DNA of 64,000 nucleotides, taken from contig NZ_PKQK01000001.1 in assembly GCF_002968835.1 (NCBI RefSeq), positions 868,001-932,000 of the forward strand, in the 5' to 3' direction. Below, piece by piece: positions 37,165 to 50,772 of this stretch. Both the position numbers and the translations under genes were made by a program. The first letter of the stretch is position 1, and every line of letters begins with the position of its first letter. A model generated the notes under the pieces. The model ran no database searches. It worked only from the letters and a program-made list of their open reading frames with translations, and was not told where the DNA came from. This DNA comes from Paenibacillus sp. PCH8. GTDB taxonomy: Bacteria > Bacillota > Bacilli > Paenibacillales > Paenibacillaceae.

Positions 37165-37504
37165 AAGCATCCCTGCCTGTCTTCTGTTACTTGATCTCTT
37201 GCACTGGTCTCTTGTACTTTTCTCAGTCTAACGCCCGCTTTCGCGAGTTGTTTGTCATGTTTGTAAAATGGGAATTAACTTTTTAGATGAATTCTGTTGA
37301 TCTTCATAGATTAAATCTATAGTAGGTGAGCTAAATTGATTTTCATTTTTGTCGCTCCGATTACAGCACCATCTTCCGAAGCAGCTTTCTTCCAGAAAAC
37401 GTGTACTTCGCTTCTTCAGATTGGTTATGTACTCTCTGTCTTTATGAAAGCATTAGATCATCTTATCTATTGGGGCTAGTAGAAGCGAGAGGAGTGTTTG
37501 AACA
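37165..37504. other. Intergenic region between the ferric-type ABC operon and the LysR gene
   Basis: 340 bases with the divergent promoters and a relic of the dispersed element (annotated separately). LysR regulators commonly bind such divergent regions, but I could not single out a T-N11-A operator with confidence. Confidence 0.5.
37351..37447 (-). mobile_element. Degenerate, internally deleted relic of the MITE-like element
   Basis: GCTCCGATTACAGCACCATCTTCCGA and then AGCTTTCTTCCAGAAAAC...ACTTCGCTTCTTCAG align with two separate parts of copy 1. The 71 bp lying between two CTTCCGA copies there (23293 and 23364) is missing here. Terminal repeats are barely recognisable. Confidence 0.5.
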
Positions 37505-38413
37505 TTGAATCTGATCAAATTACAGATTGTTGAGCTGATCGACAAGCATCATCACATGACAAGTGTGGCGGAGTTACTGGGGATCAAGCAACCCACCGTT
37601 ACATTTCATATGAAGTCGTTGGAGGAAGAGATGGGCGTGCGCTTATTCGAATCACGCAGTGGAAAGACCTTTCTAACCGAGGCAGGACAAGCCCTGCTTC
37701 ATTATTCCGTCAAAATCAATGCATTAACCCAGGAAGCACGCCGGGTCGTCAAGGAATATGACAGTCTCTATCGGGGCACCCTCCACATTGGAGCAAGTTA
37801 CGTACCTGCTACGTACCTGCTGCCTGCCATGCTTAATACATTTTCGCAGGAGTTCCCGGGCATTCGTATCGTGTTATCCGTCAAACCGGCCCCCGTTATC
37901 CGTGAGATGGTGATCCGACATCAGATTGATCTGGGGGTTATCTCTTCCGAGCCGTTTGTCGGACCCGTGCTGCACGCAGAGACACTGTGTGAGGATGATC
38001 TAGTATTAATCTGTGCCCCACACCATGACTTGGCCCAGAGAGATCTATTGAAGCCTGAGCATATCTCACAGGTTCCTTTTGCCTTACATGGAGATGAATC
38101 CAGTACAAGGCGGTTAACCAACCAATGGCTCGCGCAACATGACATTCGGCTGCGAAGTACGGTGGAGATGGATTCTCTGGAAGCGATCAAACAACTCGTG
38201 TTACTTGGAGGGCATGTCTCATTCATGTCACGGATGGCAGTACAGTGGGAGGAACGGCAGGGTCTCATTCAGGTTCTTCCGATTCCGGGGGAGCAAGCAC
38301 CACGCCATATCTACACGGTACATAACAAAGACCGCCATCCGTCTGTTCAGGTCAACCGCTTCAAGGAAGTACTGCGAGAGGTGAGTCACGGCTTTCCCCT
38401 TTTCCTTGGATGA
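37505..38413 (+). CDS. LysR-family transcriptional regulator
   Basis: 302 residues, the usual family length. N-terminal winged HTH: MTSVAELLGIKQPTVTFHMKSLEEEMGVRLFESR with TEAGQALLHY. A C-terminal effector-binding domain of periplasmic-binding-protein fold follows (LHIGASYVPATYLLPAML). It begins at TTG behind GAGAGGAG. Divergent from the ferric-type ABC operon, which it probably controls. The ligand is unknown. Confidence 0.9.
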   Translation: MNLIKLQIVELIDKHHHMTSVAELLGIKQPTVTFHMKSLEEEMGVRLFESRSGKTFLTEAGQALLHYSVKINALTQEARRVVKEYDSLYRGTLHIGASYVPATYLLPAMLNTFSQEFPGIRIVLSVKPAPVIREMVIRHQIDLGVISSEPFVGPVLHAETLCEDDLVLICAPHHDLAQRDLLKPEHISQVPFALHGDESSTRRLTNQWLAQHDIRLRSTVEMDSLEAIKQLVLLGGHVSFMSRMAVQWEERQGLIQVLPIPGEQAPRHIYTVHNKDRHPSVQVNRFKEVLREVSHGFPLFLG

Positions 38414-38552
38414 CTGCCTGATTCGCTATAAACTATCGTTTGCCATTCATCAAATCTATGCAGGGTTAACGCAATGTGCGCTCCCCGTTAATCGCTTTCA
38501 TATACTCAGGCGATAAAGTGAGTCTGTACGTTAATCCAGATTAGGAGAGTGA

Positions 38553-39419
38553 TTGGTTTTGAAAAAGTGGAAAAAGGTAACTGCCTCGTTGATGCTGAGC
38601 ATCGTAACATTGGGAAGTGGAATGACATTTTGGGGAGCACCGCAAGCTTCTGCTGCCGCTAATGCCGTGCCTGCTTATGAAGTGAAGTTTCTGGCCAAGC
38701 CGGAACTTGTACTGAATACAGATGGGACGCCGCGCAGTGAAGTGATTCAGACACTTGGCCTGAATGCCACGGCAAGAAACATCAACGTGGAGTACTTTGA
38801 CACCATTGCTCTTGGATTGGATCAACAAGGATGGAACGTTCGTTTCCGCAAAAAAGATGACAAAAACAACTACGAACTGACCTACAAAAAGCGGTACCCT
38901 GTAATGAATGGGGATGTTAATGCGGCACTGACTCTGGCGAATCAAGAAGGATTTGATAAGTCTGATGATAATTACGAGGCTGAGATTGATTGGGGATATG
39001 GCAAACAGACCCTGAGCTTCTCCAACACCAAAAAAGTAGATACCAAAGCGACAGGCATTCAACTTCCTTCCCAATCGGAAGCCTTAAACATGTTATTGGA
39101 CAAACTTCCAGGCAAATTGAAAAACTGGTCTTCCTCCAACTGGGGTAAACAGCAGCTTACACAATCCCGTGCATTTGGTCCGATAACGTTTCAACGATAT
39201 GAAGGTACATGGAATGGTCAAGAGCTTACATTCGAAGTATGGCCCATCCGTAACGCAGCAGGTACAGGTATTGAGAATATTGTAGAGGTATCTTTCAAAA
39301 CTGATGATGCTGTGGCTGTCTCCGGACTACGTACCCAACTGCTGCAATTGATGGATAACAACAACTGGCTGATCCCTGCCGATGGTTTGAAAACCCAGAC
39401 GATTCTGGAAAGATACTAA
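38553..39419 (+). CDS. Exported protein with a CYTH-like domain
   Basis: 288 residues. The signal peptide (KKWKKVTASLMLSIVTLG...APQASAAA) is followed by a segment with the CYTH/triphosphate-tunnel pattern: YEVKFLAK, NVEYFDTIALGLDQQGWNVRFR in parts, then YELTYKKRYP, and later FGPITFQRYEGTWNGQELTFEVW. CYTH proteins are normally cytoplasmic and act on triphosphates, so an exported version is unusual. Some acidic and basic tunnel residues are visible, but catalysis cannot be judged. TTG at 38553 has AGGAG 5 nt before; a TTG at 38559 is an alternative. It has its own terminator. Confidence 0.75.
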   Translation: MVLKKWKKVTASLMLSIVTLGSGMTFWGAPQASAAANAVPAYEVKFLAKPELVLNTDGTPRSEVIQTLGLNATARNINVEYFDTIALGLDQQGWNVRFRKKDDKNNYELTYKKRYPVMNGDVNAALTLANQEGFDKSDDNYEAEIDWGYGKQTLSFSNTKKVDTKATGIQLPSQSEALNMLLDKLPGKLKNWSSSNWGKQQLTQSRAFGPITFQRYEGTWNGQELTFEVWPIRNAAGTGIENIVEVSFKTDDAVAVSGLRTQLLQLMDNNNWLIPADGLKTQTILERY

Positions 39420-39444
39420 TCATTCTTTCTCACGAATGAAACAC

Positions 39445-39488
39445 AACAAGCTCCTCTTCCTGTGTAAGCGTAGGAGAGGAGCTTGTTT
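39445..39488 (+). terminator. Rho-independent terminator after the CYTH-like gene
   Basis: The arms AACAAGCTCCTCTTCCT and AGGAGAGGAGCTTGTTT form a 16-17 bp stem. Confidence 0.75.
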
Positions 39489-39532
39489 CAACACGATATT
39501 ACTCTTATACATACAATCGCTGTTCTATTTAA

Positions 39533-39579
39533 ACATCAAAAAGAGCCCTTGCAGTAAGCAAGAGCTCTTTTTGATGTTG
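39533..39579 (-). terminator. Rho-independent terminator of the rRNA-tRNA operon
   Basis: On the minus strand GAGCTCTTGCTTACTGCAAGGGCTC forms a stem and is followed by TTTTTGATGTTT. It lies just after the last tRNA. Confidence 0.75.
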
Positions 39580-39585
39580 CTAGGA

Positions 39586-39656
39586 AGCGGGTGATGGGAA
39601 TCGAACCCACGCTATTAGCTTGGAAGGCTAAAGTTCTACCATTGAACTACACCCGC
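39586..39656 (-). tRNA. tRNA-Gly(TCC)
   Basis: Cloverleaf with GCGGGTG acceptor stem, anticodon loop CTTCCAA, T-loop TTCGATT. CCA not encoded. Last of 17 tRNA genes. Confidence 0.93.
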
Positions 39657-39669
39657 AAAAACAAAAAAA

Positions 39670-39742
39670 TCGGGATGACACGATTCGAACATGCGACCCC
39701 TGGACCCAAACCAGGTGCTCTACCAAGCTGAGCTACATCCCG
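39670..39742 (-). tRNA. tRNA-Pro(TGG)
   Basis: CGGGATG acceptor stem, anticodon stem CCTGG/CCAGG around TTTGGGT. CCA not encoded. Confidence 0.93.
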
Positions 39743-39761
39743 ATATTTATGAGAATAATGG

Positions 39762-39835
39762 CGCGCCCTGAGAGATTCGAACTCCCGGCCTTTTGATTCG
39801 TAGTCAAACGCTCTATCCAGCTGAGCTAAGGGCGC
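39762..39835 (-). tRNA. tRNA-Arg(ACG)
   Basis: GCGCCCT acceptor stem, anticodon loop CTACGAA, discriminator G. The A34 would be read as inosine. Confidence 0.93.
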
Positions 39836-39841
39836 AAATAT

Positions 39842-39916
39842 TGGAGCGGACGACGGGAATCGAACCCGCGACCCTCGCCTTGGCAAGGCGATGCTCTACC
39901 GCTGAGCCACGTCCGC
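39842..39916 (-). tRNA. tRNA-Gly(GCC)
   Basis: GCGGACG acceptor stem, anticodon loop TTGCCAA, CCA encoded. Confidence 0.93.
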
Positions 39917-39924
39917 AAAATAAT

Positions 39925-40011
<87 letters not shown>

Positions 40012-40020
40012 AAAATATAA

Positions 40021-40097
40021 TGGTGAGTCATGAAGGGCTCGAACCTTCGACACCCTGATTAAAAGTCAGGTGCTCTACCAACTGAGCTAATGACTCA
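40021..40097 (-). tRNA. tRNA-Lys(TTT)
   Basis: TGAGTCA acceptor stem, anticodon loop CTTTTAA, CCA encoded. Confidence 0.93.
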
Positions 40098-40105
40098 TAA
40101 TGAAA

Positions 40106-40180
40106 TGGCTGGGGATATAGGATTTGAACCTATGCATGACGGAGTCAAAGTCCGTTGCCTTACCGCTTGGCTAATCCCCA
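40106..40180 (-). tRNA. tRNA-Gln(TTG)
   Basis: TGGGGAT acceptor stem, anticodon loop CTTTGAC, CCA encoded. Confidence 0.92.
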
Positions 40181-40190
40181 TTAAAAATCA

Positions 40191-40267
40191 TGGGGCGATC
40201 GAGGGGAATTGAACCCCCGAATGCCGGATCCACAAACCGGTGCGTTAACCACTTCGCCACGACCGCC
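40191..40267 (-). tRNA. tRNA-His(GTG)
   Basis: Anticodon loop TTGTGGA. The extra 5' G typical of tRNA-His is consistent with the GGCGGTCG start. CCA encoded. Confidence 0.92.
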
Positions 40268-40363
40268 ATAAAGTAAGCCATTCATCCACTAAGAGTATCT
40301 TAGTATTTACAACTGTACCTATAATATACATACTATCACAGATTCATATGTGAATACTAAAAG

Positions 40364-40440
<77 letters not shown>

Positions 40441-40463
40441 CGGTGTTTTTTTTAACAAAAAAA

Positions 40464-40541
40464 TGGCGGAACCGACGGGATTCGAACCCGCGATCTCCTG
40501 CGTGACAGGCAGGCATGTTAGGCCAACTACACCACGGTTCC
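40464..40541 (-). tRNA. tRNA-Asp(GTC)
   Basis: GGAACCG acceptor stem, anticodon loop CTGTCAC, CCA encoded. Confidence 0.92.
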
Positions 40542-40569
40542 ACGTTACTTTCTCTAAGGAAAGATTAAT

Positions 40570-40641
<72 letters not shown>

Positions 40642-40658
40642 TCATTATTAAAGTGTTA

Positions 40659-40734
40659 TGGTGGAGGCTGAGGGGATCGAACCCCCGACCCTCTGCTTGT
40701 AAGGCAGATGCTCTCCCAGCTGAGCTAAGCCTCC
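40659..40734 (-). tRNA. tRNA-Val(TAC)
   Basis: GGAGGCT acceptor stem, anticodon loop CTTACAA, CCA encoded. Confidence 0.93.
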
Positions 40735-40741
40735 ATGAATA

Positions 40742-40813
40742 TGACCCGTAGGGGATTTGAACCCCTGTTACCTCCGTGAAAGGGAGGTGTCTTAACCCCT
40801 TGACCAACGGGCC
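40742..40813 (-). tRNA. tRNA-Glu(TTC)
   Basis: GGCCCGT acceptor stem, anticodon loop CTTTCAC, CCA not encoded. Confidence 0.92.
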
Positions 40814-40830
40814 TTACTAAAAAATATATC

Positions 40831-40922
40831 TGGCGGAGAGAGAGGGATTCGAACCCTCGAGACGCTTGTGACGCCTACACGATTTCCAATCGTGCTCCTT
40901 CGGCCAGCTCGGACACCTCTCC
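40831..40922 (-). tRNA. tRNA-Ser(GGA)
   Basis: Class II tRNA with a long variable arm. Anticodon stem CACGA/TCGTG around TTGGAAA. CCA encoded. Confidence 0.92.
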
Positions 40923-40927
40923 ATATA

Positions 40928-41003
40928 TGGCTCCCCGAACAGGGCTCGAACCTGTGACAACTCGATTAACAGTCGAGTGCTCTACCAACTGAGCTATCAG
41001 GGA
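40928..41003 (-). tRNA. tRNA-Asn(GTT)
   Basis: TCCCTGA acceptor stem, anticodon loop CTGTTAA, CCA encoded. Confidence 0.93.
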
Positions 41004-41004
41004 A

Positions 41005-41080
41005 TGGTGGAGCCAAGCGGGATCGAACCGCTGACCTCCTGCTTGCAAGGCAGGCGCTCTCCCAGCTGAGCTATGGCCCC
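41005..41080 (-). tRNA. tRNA-Ala(TGC)
   Basis: GGGGCCA acceptor stem, anticodon loop CTTGCAA, CCA encoded. Confidence 0.93.
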
Positions 41081-41109
41081 ATACACTGTAGTATTGCTTT
41101 GTATTACTA

Positions 41110-41183
41110 TGGGCCCTGGTGGACTCGAACCACCGGCCTCACCCTTATCAGAGGTGCGCTCTAACCAACTGAGCTAAGGGCCC
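41110..41183 (-). tRNA. tRNA-Ile(GAT)
   Basis: GGGCCCT acceptor stem, anticodon loop CTGATAA, CCA not encoded. First tRNA after 5S rRNA; Ile and Ala sit here rather than in the 16S-23S spacer. Confidence 0.93.
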
Positions 41184-41243
41184 TAATATGTATCCCTTAT
41201 TCTTTGACAAGGGGGGCAAAAAAAATACCCCAAAGGGAAATCG

Positions 41244-41358
41244 CTTGGCGGCGTCCTACTCTCCCAGGACCCTGCGGTCCAAGTACCATCGGCGCTAGAG
41301 GGCTTAACGGTCGTGTTCGGGATGGGTACGTGTGGAACCCCTCCGCTATCGCCACCAA
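41244..41358 (-). rRNA. rrf: 5S ribosomal RNA
   Basis: About 115 nt, from TTGGTGGCGATAGCGGAGGG through CCCGAACACGACCGTTAAG to GGACGCCGCCAAG, a standard Firmicutes 5S sequence with closing helix I. Confidence 0.93.
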
Positions 41359-41436
41359 ACGCATAGCTTACATTTCAGAGCATTTGTTCTCTGAAAACTA
41401 GATTCGAAACGAAATTTGCGATTTATCACTTGCAAT

Positions 41437-44362
<2,926 letters not shown>

Positions 44363-44715
44363 ATATCGCTCGTGTTCGAGCTGTCGCTCCGCTTGTTTTG
44401 GACTGCGTCCAAAGCCAAAAGTCGCTCCATTTCGATCACTCGCTCATGCAATCTACCTTATAAACACTTCACTTGTTTACACAAGTTCAGCTAGGATGAT
44501 TGTTGATCGGTTAATTGAACCGAACAAACATCCATCCCTTAAAGGAATGTTCTAATTCGCAAAATTTCGTTTCGATATCTAGTTTTCAAAGAACAAGCTC
44601 CATGCAAAAGCAAGCTGTTTGAGAGTTTGAGCTCTCAAAACTGAGCAACGAGTGAGTTGCGCTGGTTCAAAGAACCAGCTTATTTGAATGTTTCCACTCG
44701 GGAAACGATTCTCCA
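44363..44715 (-). other. 16S-23S internal transcribed spacer without tRNA genes
   Basis: About 353 nt. It holds processing-stem candidates and box-A-like stretches but no tRNA cloverleaf. Confidence 0.8.
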
Positions 44716-46272
<1,557 letters not shown>

Positions 46273-46516
46273 AGATGAATTTCAGTAGCGTGGTTAGACG
46301 CTATAAAAATCATCTCAAGTATTTGAAAAGAGCGATATGCTCATTTTGAATCTGACGAGATTAAAAATCTCATTTGTGCTCCAGCCGATTCAAGCCAAGG
46401 CTTGTCTCAAACTTTCGCGTTCATTCTGCAAGCAGAATGTTCACTCACTCGTTGTTCAGTTTTCAAAGATCAAACTTATTCTGTTACCGAATGTCGTTCT
46501 CTTCAGCAACTTTTAT

Positions 46517-46545
46517 ATCTTATCACATCCGAACCAACGTTGCAA
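46517..46545 (-). promoter_or_regulatory. rRNA operon promoter P2
   Basis: On the minus strand TTGCAA, 17 bp, TAAGAT. It is preceded by an A-tract (AAAAAAAAAGC) that could act as an UP element. Confidence 0.75.
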
Positions 46546-46626
46546 GCTTTTTTTTTAAGTTTCTTTCGAAGCTTATTTCATTTGCTTGCCGCACCGTTTA
46601 TCCTGTGTTTTCTTGGCCGGAATTAG

Positions 46627-46655
46627 AATATACCATGTACAGATTTTCATTGCAA
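46627..46655 (-). promoter_or_regulatory. rRNA operon promoter P1
   Basis: On the minus strand TTGCAA, 17 bp, TATATT, again preceded by an A-tract (GAAAAAAAGC). P1 and P2 share the AAAGCTTGCAA core, the usual tandem arrangement of rrn operons. Confidence 0.75.
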
Positions 46656-46717
46656 GCTTTTTTTCAACAAACTAATCAATGAACTATCTTTAATTACGAT
46701 TCATTAAACATACACAT

Positions 46718-46780
46718 AACCAGGGTAGGCCACATCCACTCTTAGCAGTGAATAGTATCAGTTGTGACTCGCCCTGGTTC
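46718..46780 (-). terminator. Possible terminator or stem structure after rocF
   Basis: AACCAGGGCGAGTCACA and TGTGGCCTACCCTGGTT pair with a few mismatches around a ~30-nt loop. The T-run is poor. It separates rocF from the rRNA promoters. Confidence 0.35.
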
Positions 46781-46862
46781 TTGAATTATTCTTTCCTTCT
46801 ATATAAAGAAAGCAATGTATCAATAGTTACAACATACACGCTCGTCTTCAATCTTCAATAGC

Positions 46863-47831
46863 TTACAAAATCCGTTTACCTAACAACGAAGCGATAAGTT
46901 CCACGCCCAGTCTCGCCGTATGTCTATTGTGATCCAATAGTGGATTCACTTCGACTAGCTCCATGGACGTAACTTGATTCGTGGAAGCGAGCAGTTCCAA
47001 TGCGTAATGTGCCTCACGGTAATTCAGGCCACCCGGGACGGGTGTACCGACACCCGGAGCTTCACGTGGATCCAGGCAATCCATGTCAAAGCTGACGTGA
47101 ATACCATCTGTCCCTCGCCCCGCCGTAGCTAACGCTTGTTCAATAACTTGCTGTATTCCAATTCGATCAATATCATGCATCGTAAATGCCTGAATTCCCA
47201 GCCTCTTGATCTGTTCTTTCTCATACTCGTCCAGATCACGTAGACCAATGTAGACCAGATTGGATGGATTAATAAACGCCCCTGCTCCAGCAATGTGCGA
47301 CAGATTATATGCAGAATGCCCCAAGGAAGCAGCCACACTCATCCCATGCATGTTGCCAGACAAGCTGTGCTCTTCCGTATTCAAGTCTGCATGCGCATCA
47401 AACCAGATCACACCCAAATTGGAATAGTGTGCAGTTAATCCAGCAAAAGTACCTATTGCTACACTATGATCTCCTCCAAGCACAAGTGGAAAGGCTCCCT
47501 CCTCTACAGCAACCGATACTTCTTTACATACCTTCTCACTGACCTGACGTACCTCATTCAAATATTTCACACGATTCCGTACAGCAGGGGTAGCAGCCAC
47601 AGAGGGACAATCGATCCGCACCTCTTTGGAAAGCACTCGTCCCAGACTCGCGATCTCCCGCCTCAGCCCCGCCGTAATTAACTCATCTGGTCCCAACTCC
47701 GCGCCGCCCCTCGCGCCGCCCAGTCCGAAAGGAACCTTAATAATGGCAACCTCATTGCGTTGCCCAGACATGTGACTTGTATGAATAGAAGTATCCTGAA
47801 TTCCACCAAGCACAGTATCCTCGTTTTTCAT
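46863..47831 (-). CDS. rocF: Arginase
   Basis: 322 residues. Metal-binding motifs of the ureohydrolase family in order: LGGDHSVAIGT, WFDAHADLNT, and SFDMDCLDPREAPGVGTPVPGG, all typical of arginase rather than agmatinase. It converts arginine to ornithine and urea. The ATG at 47831 has GGAGGAG 8 nt upstream; the frame is open further but without a good site. Last gene of a unit with rocD, which uses its ornithine product. Confidence 0.93.
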   Translation of the reverse strand: MKNEDTVLGGIQDTSIHTSHMSGQRNEVAIIKVPFGLGGARGGAELGPDELITAGLRREIASLGRVLSKEVRIDCPSVAATPAVRNRVKYLNEVRQVSEKVCKEVSVAVEEGAFPLVLGGDHSVAIGTFAGLTAHYSNLGVIWFDAHADLNTEEHSLSGNMHGMSVAASLGHSAYNLSHIAGAGAFINPSNLVYIGLRDLDEYEKEQIKRLGIQAFTMHDIDRIGIQQVIEQALATAGRGTDGIHVSFDMDCLDPREAPGVGTPVPGGLNYREAHYALELLASTNQVTSMELVEVNPLLDHNRHTARLGVELIASLLGKRIL

Positions 47832-47886
47832 GGGCACAGCTCCTCCATCAATATAGGTAACCCTTTTGCAATGAGGCTCTCCTGAC

Positions 47887-49083
47887 TTACATATCACACA
47901 GAACCTGATTAATTCTCTCCATGGCCCAGTCAATCTCGGACTCCTTAATTGTCAGTGGTGGAGCAAACCGAATGATATTCTCATGGGTCTCTTTACACAG
48001 TAAACCAGCAGACATTAACCGCTCGCAATAAGGACGTGCAGATCCATGTAGCTCAACCCCAATAAATAACCCTCTACCTCGGATATTTCTTATGGCTGAA
48101 CTGCGAATATCACGTAACCCTTTCATAAAGTAGTTCCCCAGACGCTCCGATCGCTCAGCAAGCTTCTCATCTTCAAGAACTTTCAAAGCCGCTACGGCTA
48201 CGGCACAAGCCAATGGATTGCCTCCAAACGTAGAACCATGAGATCCCGGCTCAAACAAGTCCAGTATTTCTGCATCAGCAGCAATAGCCGAGATCGGCAT
48301 GACTCCTCCACCCAGTGCTTTGCCCATAACCCAAATGTCTGGTTCAACATCTTCCCAATCCGAGGCAAAACGGCGACCCGTTCTTCCAAATCCAGTCTGA
48401 ATTTCGTCCGCTATAGTCAGTACCTGCTGTTGTTTGCATAGAGCGAAGGCTTCGCCCAGATATCCATCCGGCGGAATGACAATTCCCGCTTCCCCTTGAA
48501 TGGGCTCTACCAGAAAGCCAGCCGTATTCGGTGTAATGGCCTGCTTCAGTGCTTCAATATCTCCATAGGGAATAATCCGGAATCCTGGAGTGAACGGTCC
48601 AAAGTCTTTTTTATACTCTGCAGAAGAAGAGAAAGAGGTAACCGTCAGGGTTCTTCCATGAAAGTTACCAGAACACACGATGATTTCGGCTTGGTTCTCC
48701 GGTACACCTTTGCACCGATAAGCCCACCTGCGCACTGCCTTTACCGCAGTCTCGACTGCTTCCGCTCCAGTATTCATGGCAAGAATCTTGGATTTACCCG
48801 TGAATTGCGAAAGTTTCTGATAGAAATAGGAAGCTGAGCTGCTGTGGAATGCGCGTGATGTCAGCGTAACTTGATCTGCCTGATCCTTCAGCGCCTGTAT
48901 GATTACAGGATGTCTGTGACCATGATTTAATGCAGAGTAGGCACTTAACATATCCATATAACGGCGGCCTTCAGGGTCTTCCACCCATACGCCCTCCGCA
49001 CGTTCAATGACAATAGGGAGCGGATGATAATTCGGTGCAGCATAACGTTCTGACCAATCGATTAACATCTTGGTATCTGACAT
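47887..49083 (-). CDS. rocD: Ornithine aminotransferase
   Basis: 398 residues, class III PLP-dependent aminotransferase. The N-terminus [18 protein letters not shown] and [19 protein letters not shown] are RocD hallmarks. The cofactor region includes [26 protein letters not shown] and the Lys of [14 protein letters not shown]. It makes glutamate semialdehyde from ornithine. AGGAG lies just before the ATG. A TTGTATACAA palindrome sits 28 nt upstream of the start codon. Confidence 0.95.
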   Translation of the reverse strand: MSDTKMLIDWSERYAAPNYHPLPIVIERAEGVWVEDPEGRRYMDMLSAYSALNHGHRHPVIIQALKDQADQVTLTSRAFHSSSASYFYQKLSQFTGKSKILAMNTGAEAVETAVKAVRRWAYRCKGVPENQAEIIVCSGNFHGRTLTVTSFSSSAEYKKDFGPFTPGFRIIPYGDIEALKQAITPNTAGFLVEPIQGEAGIVIPPDGYLGEAFALCKQQQVLTIADEIQTGFGRTGRRFASDWEDVEPDIWVMGKALGGGVMPISAIAADAEILDLFEPGSHGSTFGGNPLACAVAVAALKVLEDEKLAERSERLGNYFMKGLRDIRSSAIRNIRGRGLFIGVELHGSARPYCERLMSAGLLCKETHENIIRFAPPLTIKESEIDWAMERINQVLCDM

Positions 49084-49110
49084 ATTCTCCTAACACCCCA
49101 TTCCATAATA

Positions 49111-49120
49111 TTGTATACAA
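49111..49120. promoter_or_regulatory. GntR/FCD-type operator palindrome upstream of rocD
   Basis: A perfect palindrome TTGTATACAA (in context ATATTGTATACAAAATAC). The same 10-mer occurs in front of the binding-protein gene at 50773, consistent with recognition by the nearby GntR/FCD regulator. Confidence 0.6.
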
Positions 49121-49223
49121 AATACAGTATCAATGTATGCGATACCTCAACCATTTACGACTAGATTTCACTATTTCCGCGCTCGCCTACTCTTGTCTCT
49201 TTTACGAATCTGCCCTGTTCCCG

Positions 49224-49880
49224 TTAACGCGAAGTAGACAGTCTTCGCTCCAGCCAGGAAAGCAGGTTAGCCAGTGTAAATGTGATTATAAAGTAGAGCG
49301 CCGCCGCTACGAGGAGTGGAGCAAGTGGTTGAAAAGTAACACCCTGAGCCGTTCTGGCCGTGTATATAATCTCGGCTATGCCGATCATGGAGACAAGCGA
49401 AGAATCTTTAATGATAATAATGAATTCGTTACCGATGGCTGGAAGCATGTTACGAAAAGCCTGCGGCAATATAATGTAGCGAAGTGTCATGCCGTGCGTC
49501 ATGCCAAGAGAGCGCGATGCCTCCGTCTGTCCTTTATCAATCGCTTGAATTCCCGCCCTGAACACCTCCGCCATATAAGCCGAGCTATTCATAGTCAGAG
49601 CTACCACACCCGACATAAATGCCGGCAAGTTCACACCTATAACGGTCAAACCATAATGAATAATGAGAATCTGTACCAGCATTGGCGTACCTCGAATAAG
49701 TTCAATGTAAGCGGATGCGATCAACTTGATTGGCCATATTCGGGATATTCGCATTAGAGCCATGATTACACCCAGTAACGTACCGAACAATACTCCGAAG
49801 AAGGAAAGTTCAAGCGTAACCCACGCACTTCGCGCATAATCCTGCCAATACTCTAATAGAAAAGAAAAATCTAAATTCAC
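49224..49880 (-). CDS. Polar amino acid ABC transporter permease
   Basis: 218 residues with about five membrane segments. HisM/GlnP-family motifs: TLELSFFGVLFGTLLG, AYIELIRGTPMLVQILIIHYG in parts, and the EAA loop EASRSLGMTHGMTLRYIILPQAFRNMLP in parts. It works with the binding protein encoded 23 nt upstream. No ATPase gene is present nearby, so one from elsewhere must serve it. By context the substrate is arginine, ornithine or a related amino acid. Confidence 0.92.
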   Translation of the reverse strand: MNLDFSFLLEYWQDYARSAWVTLELSFFGVLFGTLLGVIMALMRISRIWPIKLIASAYIELIRGTPMLVQILIIHYGLTVIGVNLPAFMSGVVALTMNSSAYMAEVFRAGIQAIDKGQTEASRSLGMTHGMTLRYIILPQAFRNMLPAIGNEFIIIIKDSSLVSMIGIAEIIYTARTAQGVTFQPLAPLLVAAALYFIITFTLANLLSWLERRLSTSR

Positions 49881-49903
49881 GGCACATCCCTCATTCGTCC
49901 GGT

Positions 49904-50728
49904 TTATTCACCAAGCATCTCATTCGCTTCAACGACGAAACGCTCAATATCTCCATTCGTTTTGAGCTTTTCCAGTGTAGTGTTGATCTGATCAAGCAGC
50001 TTCTGATTCCCTTTTTTCACGGCAATGGCCGAACCACCCTCGTCTTCAGCCTGTTCAATCTGCACATCTGCAACCACAAGCCCCTTTTGGTTCTTCACAT
50101 ACTGTTCGGCTACTGGCTTCTCCAGAATGAGTGCGTCCACACGCCCGGTCTGTAATTCCAGAATCAGTTCGGGTATTTTGGCCAGAGAAGTGAGTTTGCT
50201 CACCTTTATGTCCTGAGCAATCCCTTCCTGAATGGAACTCTTTTGTACGCCAACTTGTTTGCCGGATAGATCATCCAATGATTTCAATGCTGCATTGTCA
50301 CCCTCTCTAACGAGTACAGCCTGTTCTGCATAATAATAGATATCCGTAAAATCAACATTCTTCTTTCTATCCTCTGTAGGAGTCAAGCCCGATATTACAA
50401 AATCAACCTTATCTGTACCGAGGGCCATAAGAAGGCCGTCAAAGTCCATGTCCTCGATCTTCAGCTCAGCTCCTAGATCAGCCGCAATTACTTTGGCAAT
50501 CTCAATATCAAAACCTACGACGGTGTCTTTACCATCGATTTTCTTGTGAAATTCATAGGGAGCATAGTCTGCACTGGTTCCAAGTACAATAACATCCTTT
50601 GCCGCAGGGCTACTTCCCGAAGACGAAACAGAGTCTGATCCGGTATCTGTCGTTTTTTCCTGCCCACAAGCGGACATGAACACAACTACTACTAACAACA
50701 GCATCATTGGCAACAGCGTTTTTTTCAC
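49904..50728 (-). CDS. Amino acid ABC transporter substrate-binding lipoprotein
   Basis: 274 residues. A lipoprotein signal (KKTLLPMMLLLVVVVFMSAC, Cys lipobox) and a Ser/Gly linker precede the family 3 SBP fold: LGTSADYAPYEFHKKIDGK, VGFDIEIAKVIAADLGAEL, DFVISGLTPTEDRKKNVDFT. These features fit arginine/lysine/ornithine-type binders. The GTG at 50728 has AGGAG 9 nt upstream and is the start that yields the signal peptide. Confidence 0.92.
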   Translation of the reverse strand: MKKTLLPMMLLLVVVVFMSACGQEKTTDTGSDSVSSSGSSPAAKDVIVLGTSADYAPYEFHKKIDGKDTVVGFDIEIAKVIAADLGAELKIEDMDFDGLLMALGTDKVDFVISGLTPTEDRKKNVDFTDIYYYAEQAVLVREGDNAALKSLDDLSGKQVGVQKSSIQEGIAQDIKVSKLTSLAKIPELILELQTGRVDALILEKPVAEQYVKNQKGLVVADVQIEQAEDEGGSAIAVKKGNQKLLDQINTTLEKLKTNGDIERFVVEANEMLGE

Positions 50729-50772
50729 ACAGCATACTCCTGTTCTTTTTTGGATTGAGTAACATGACTTTT

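Noticed and set aside
44363..44715. tRNA genes in the 16S-23S spacer
   Set aside because: No cloverleaf could be found on the minus strand.
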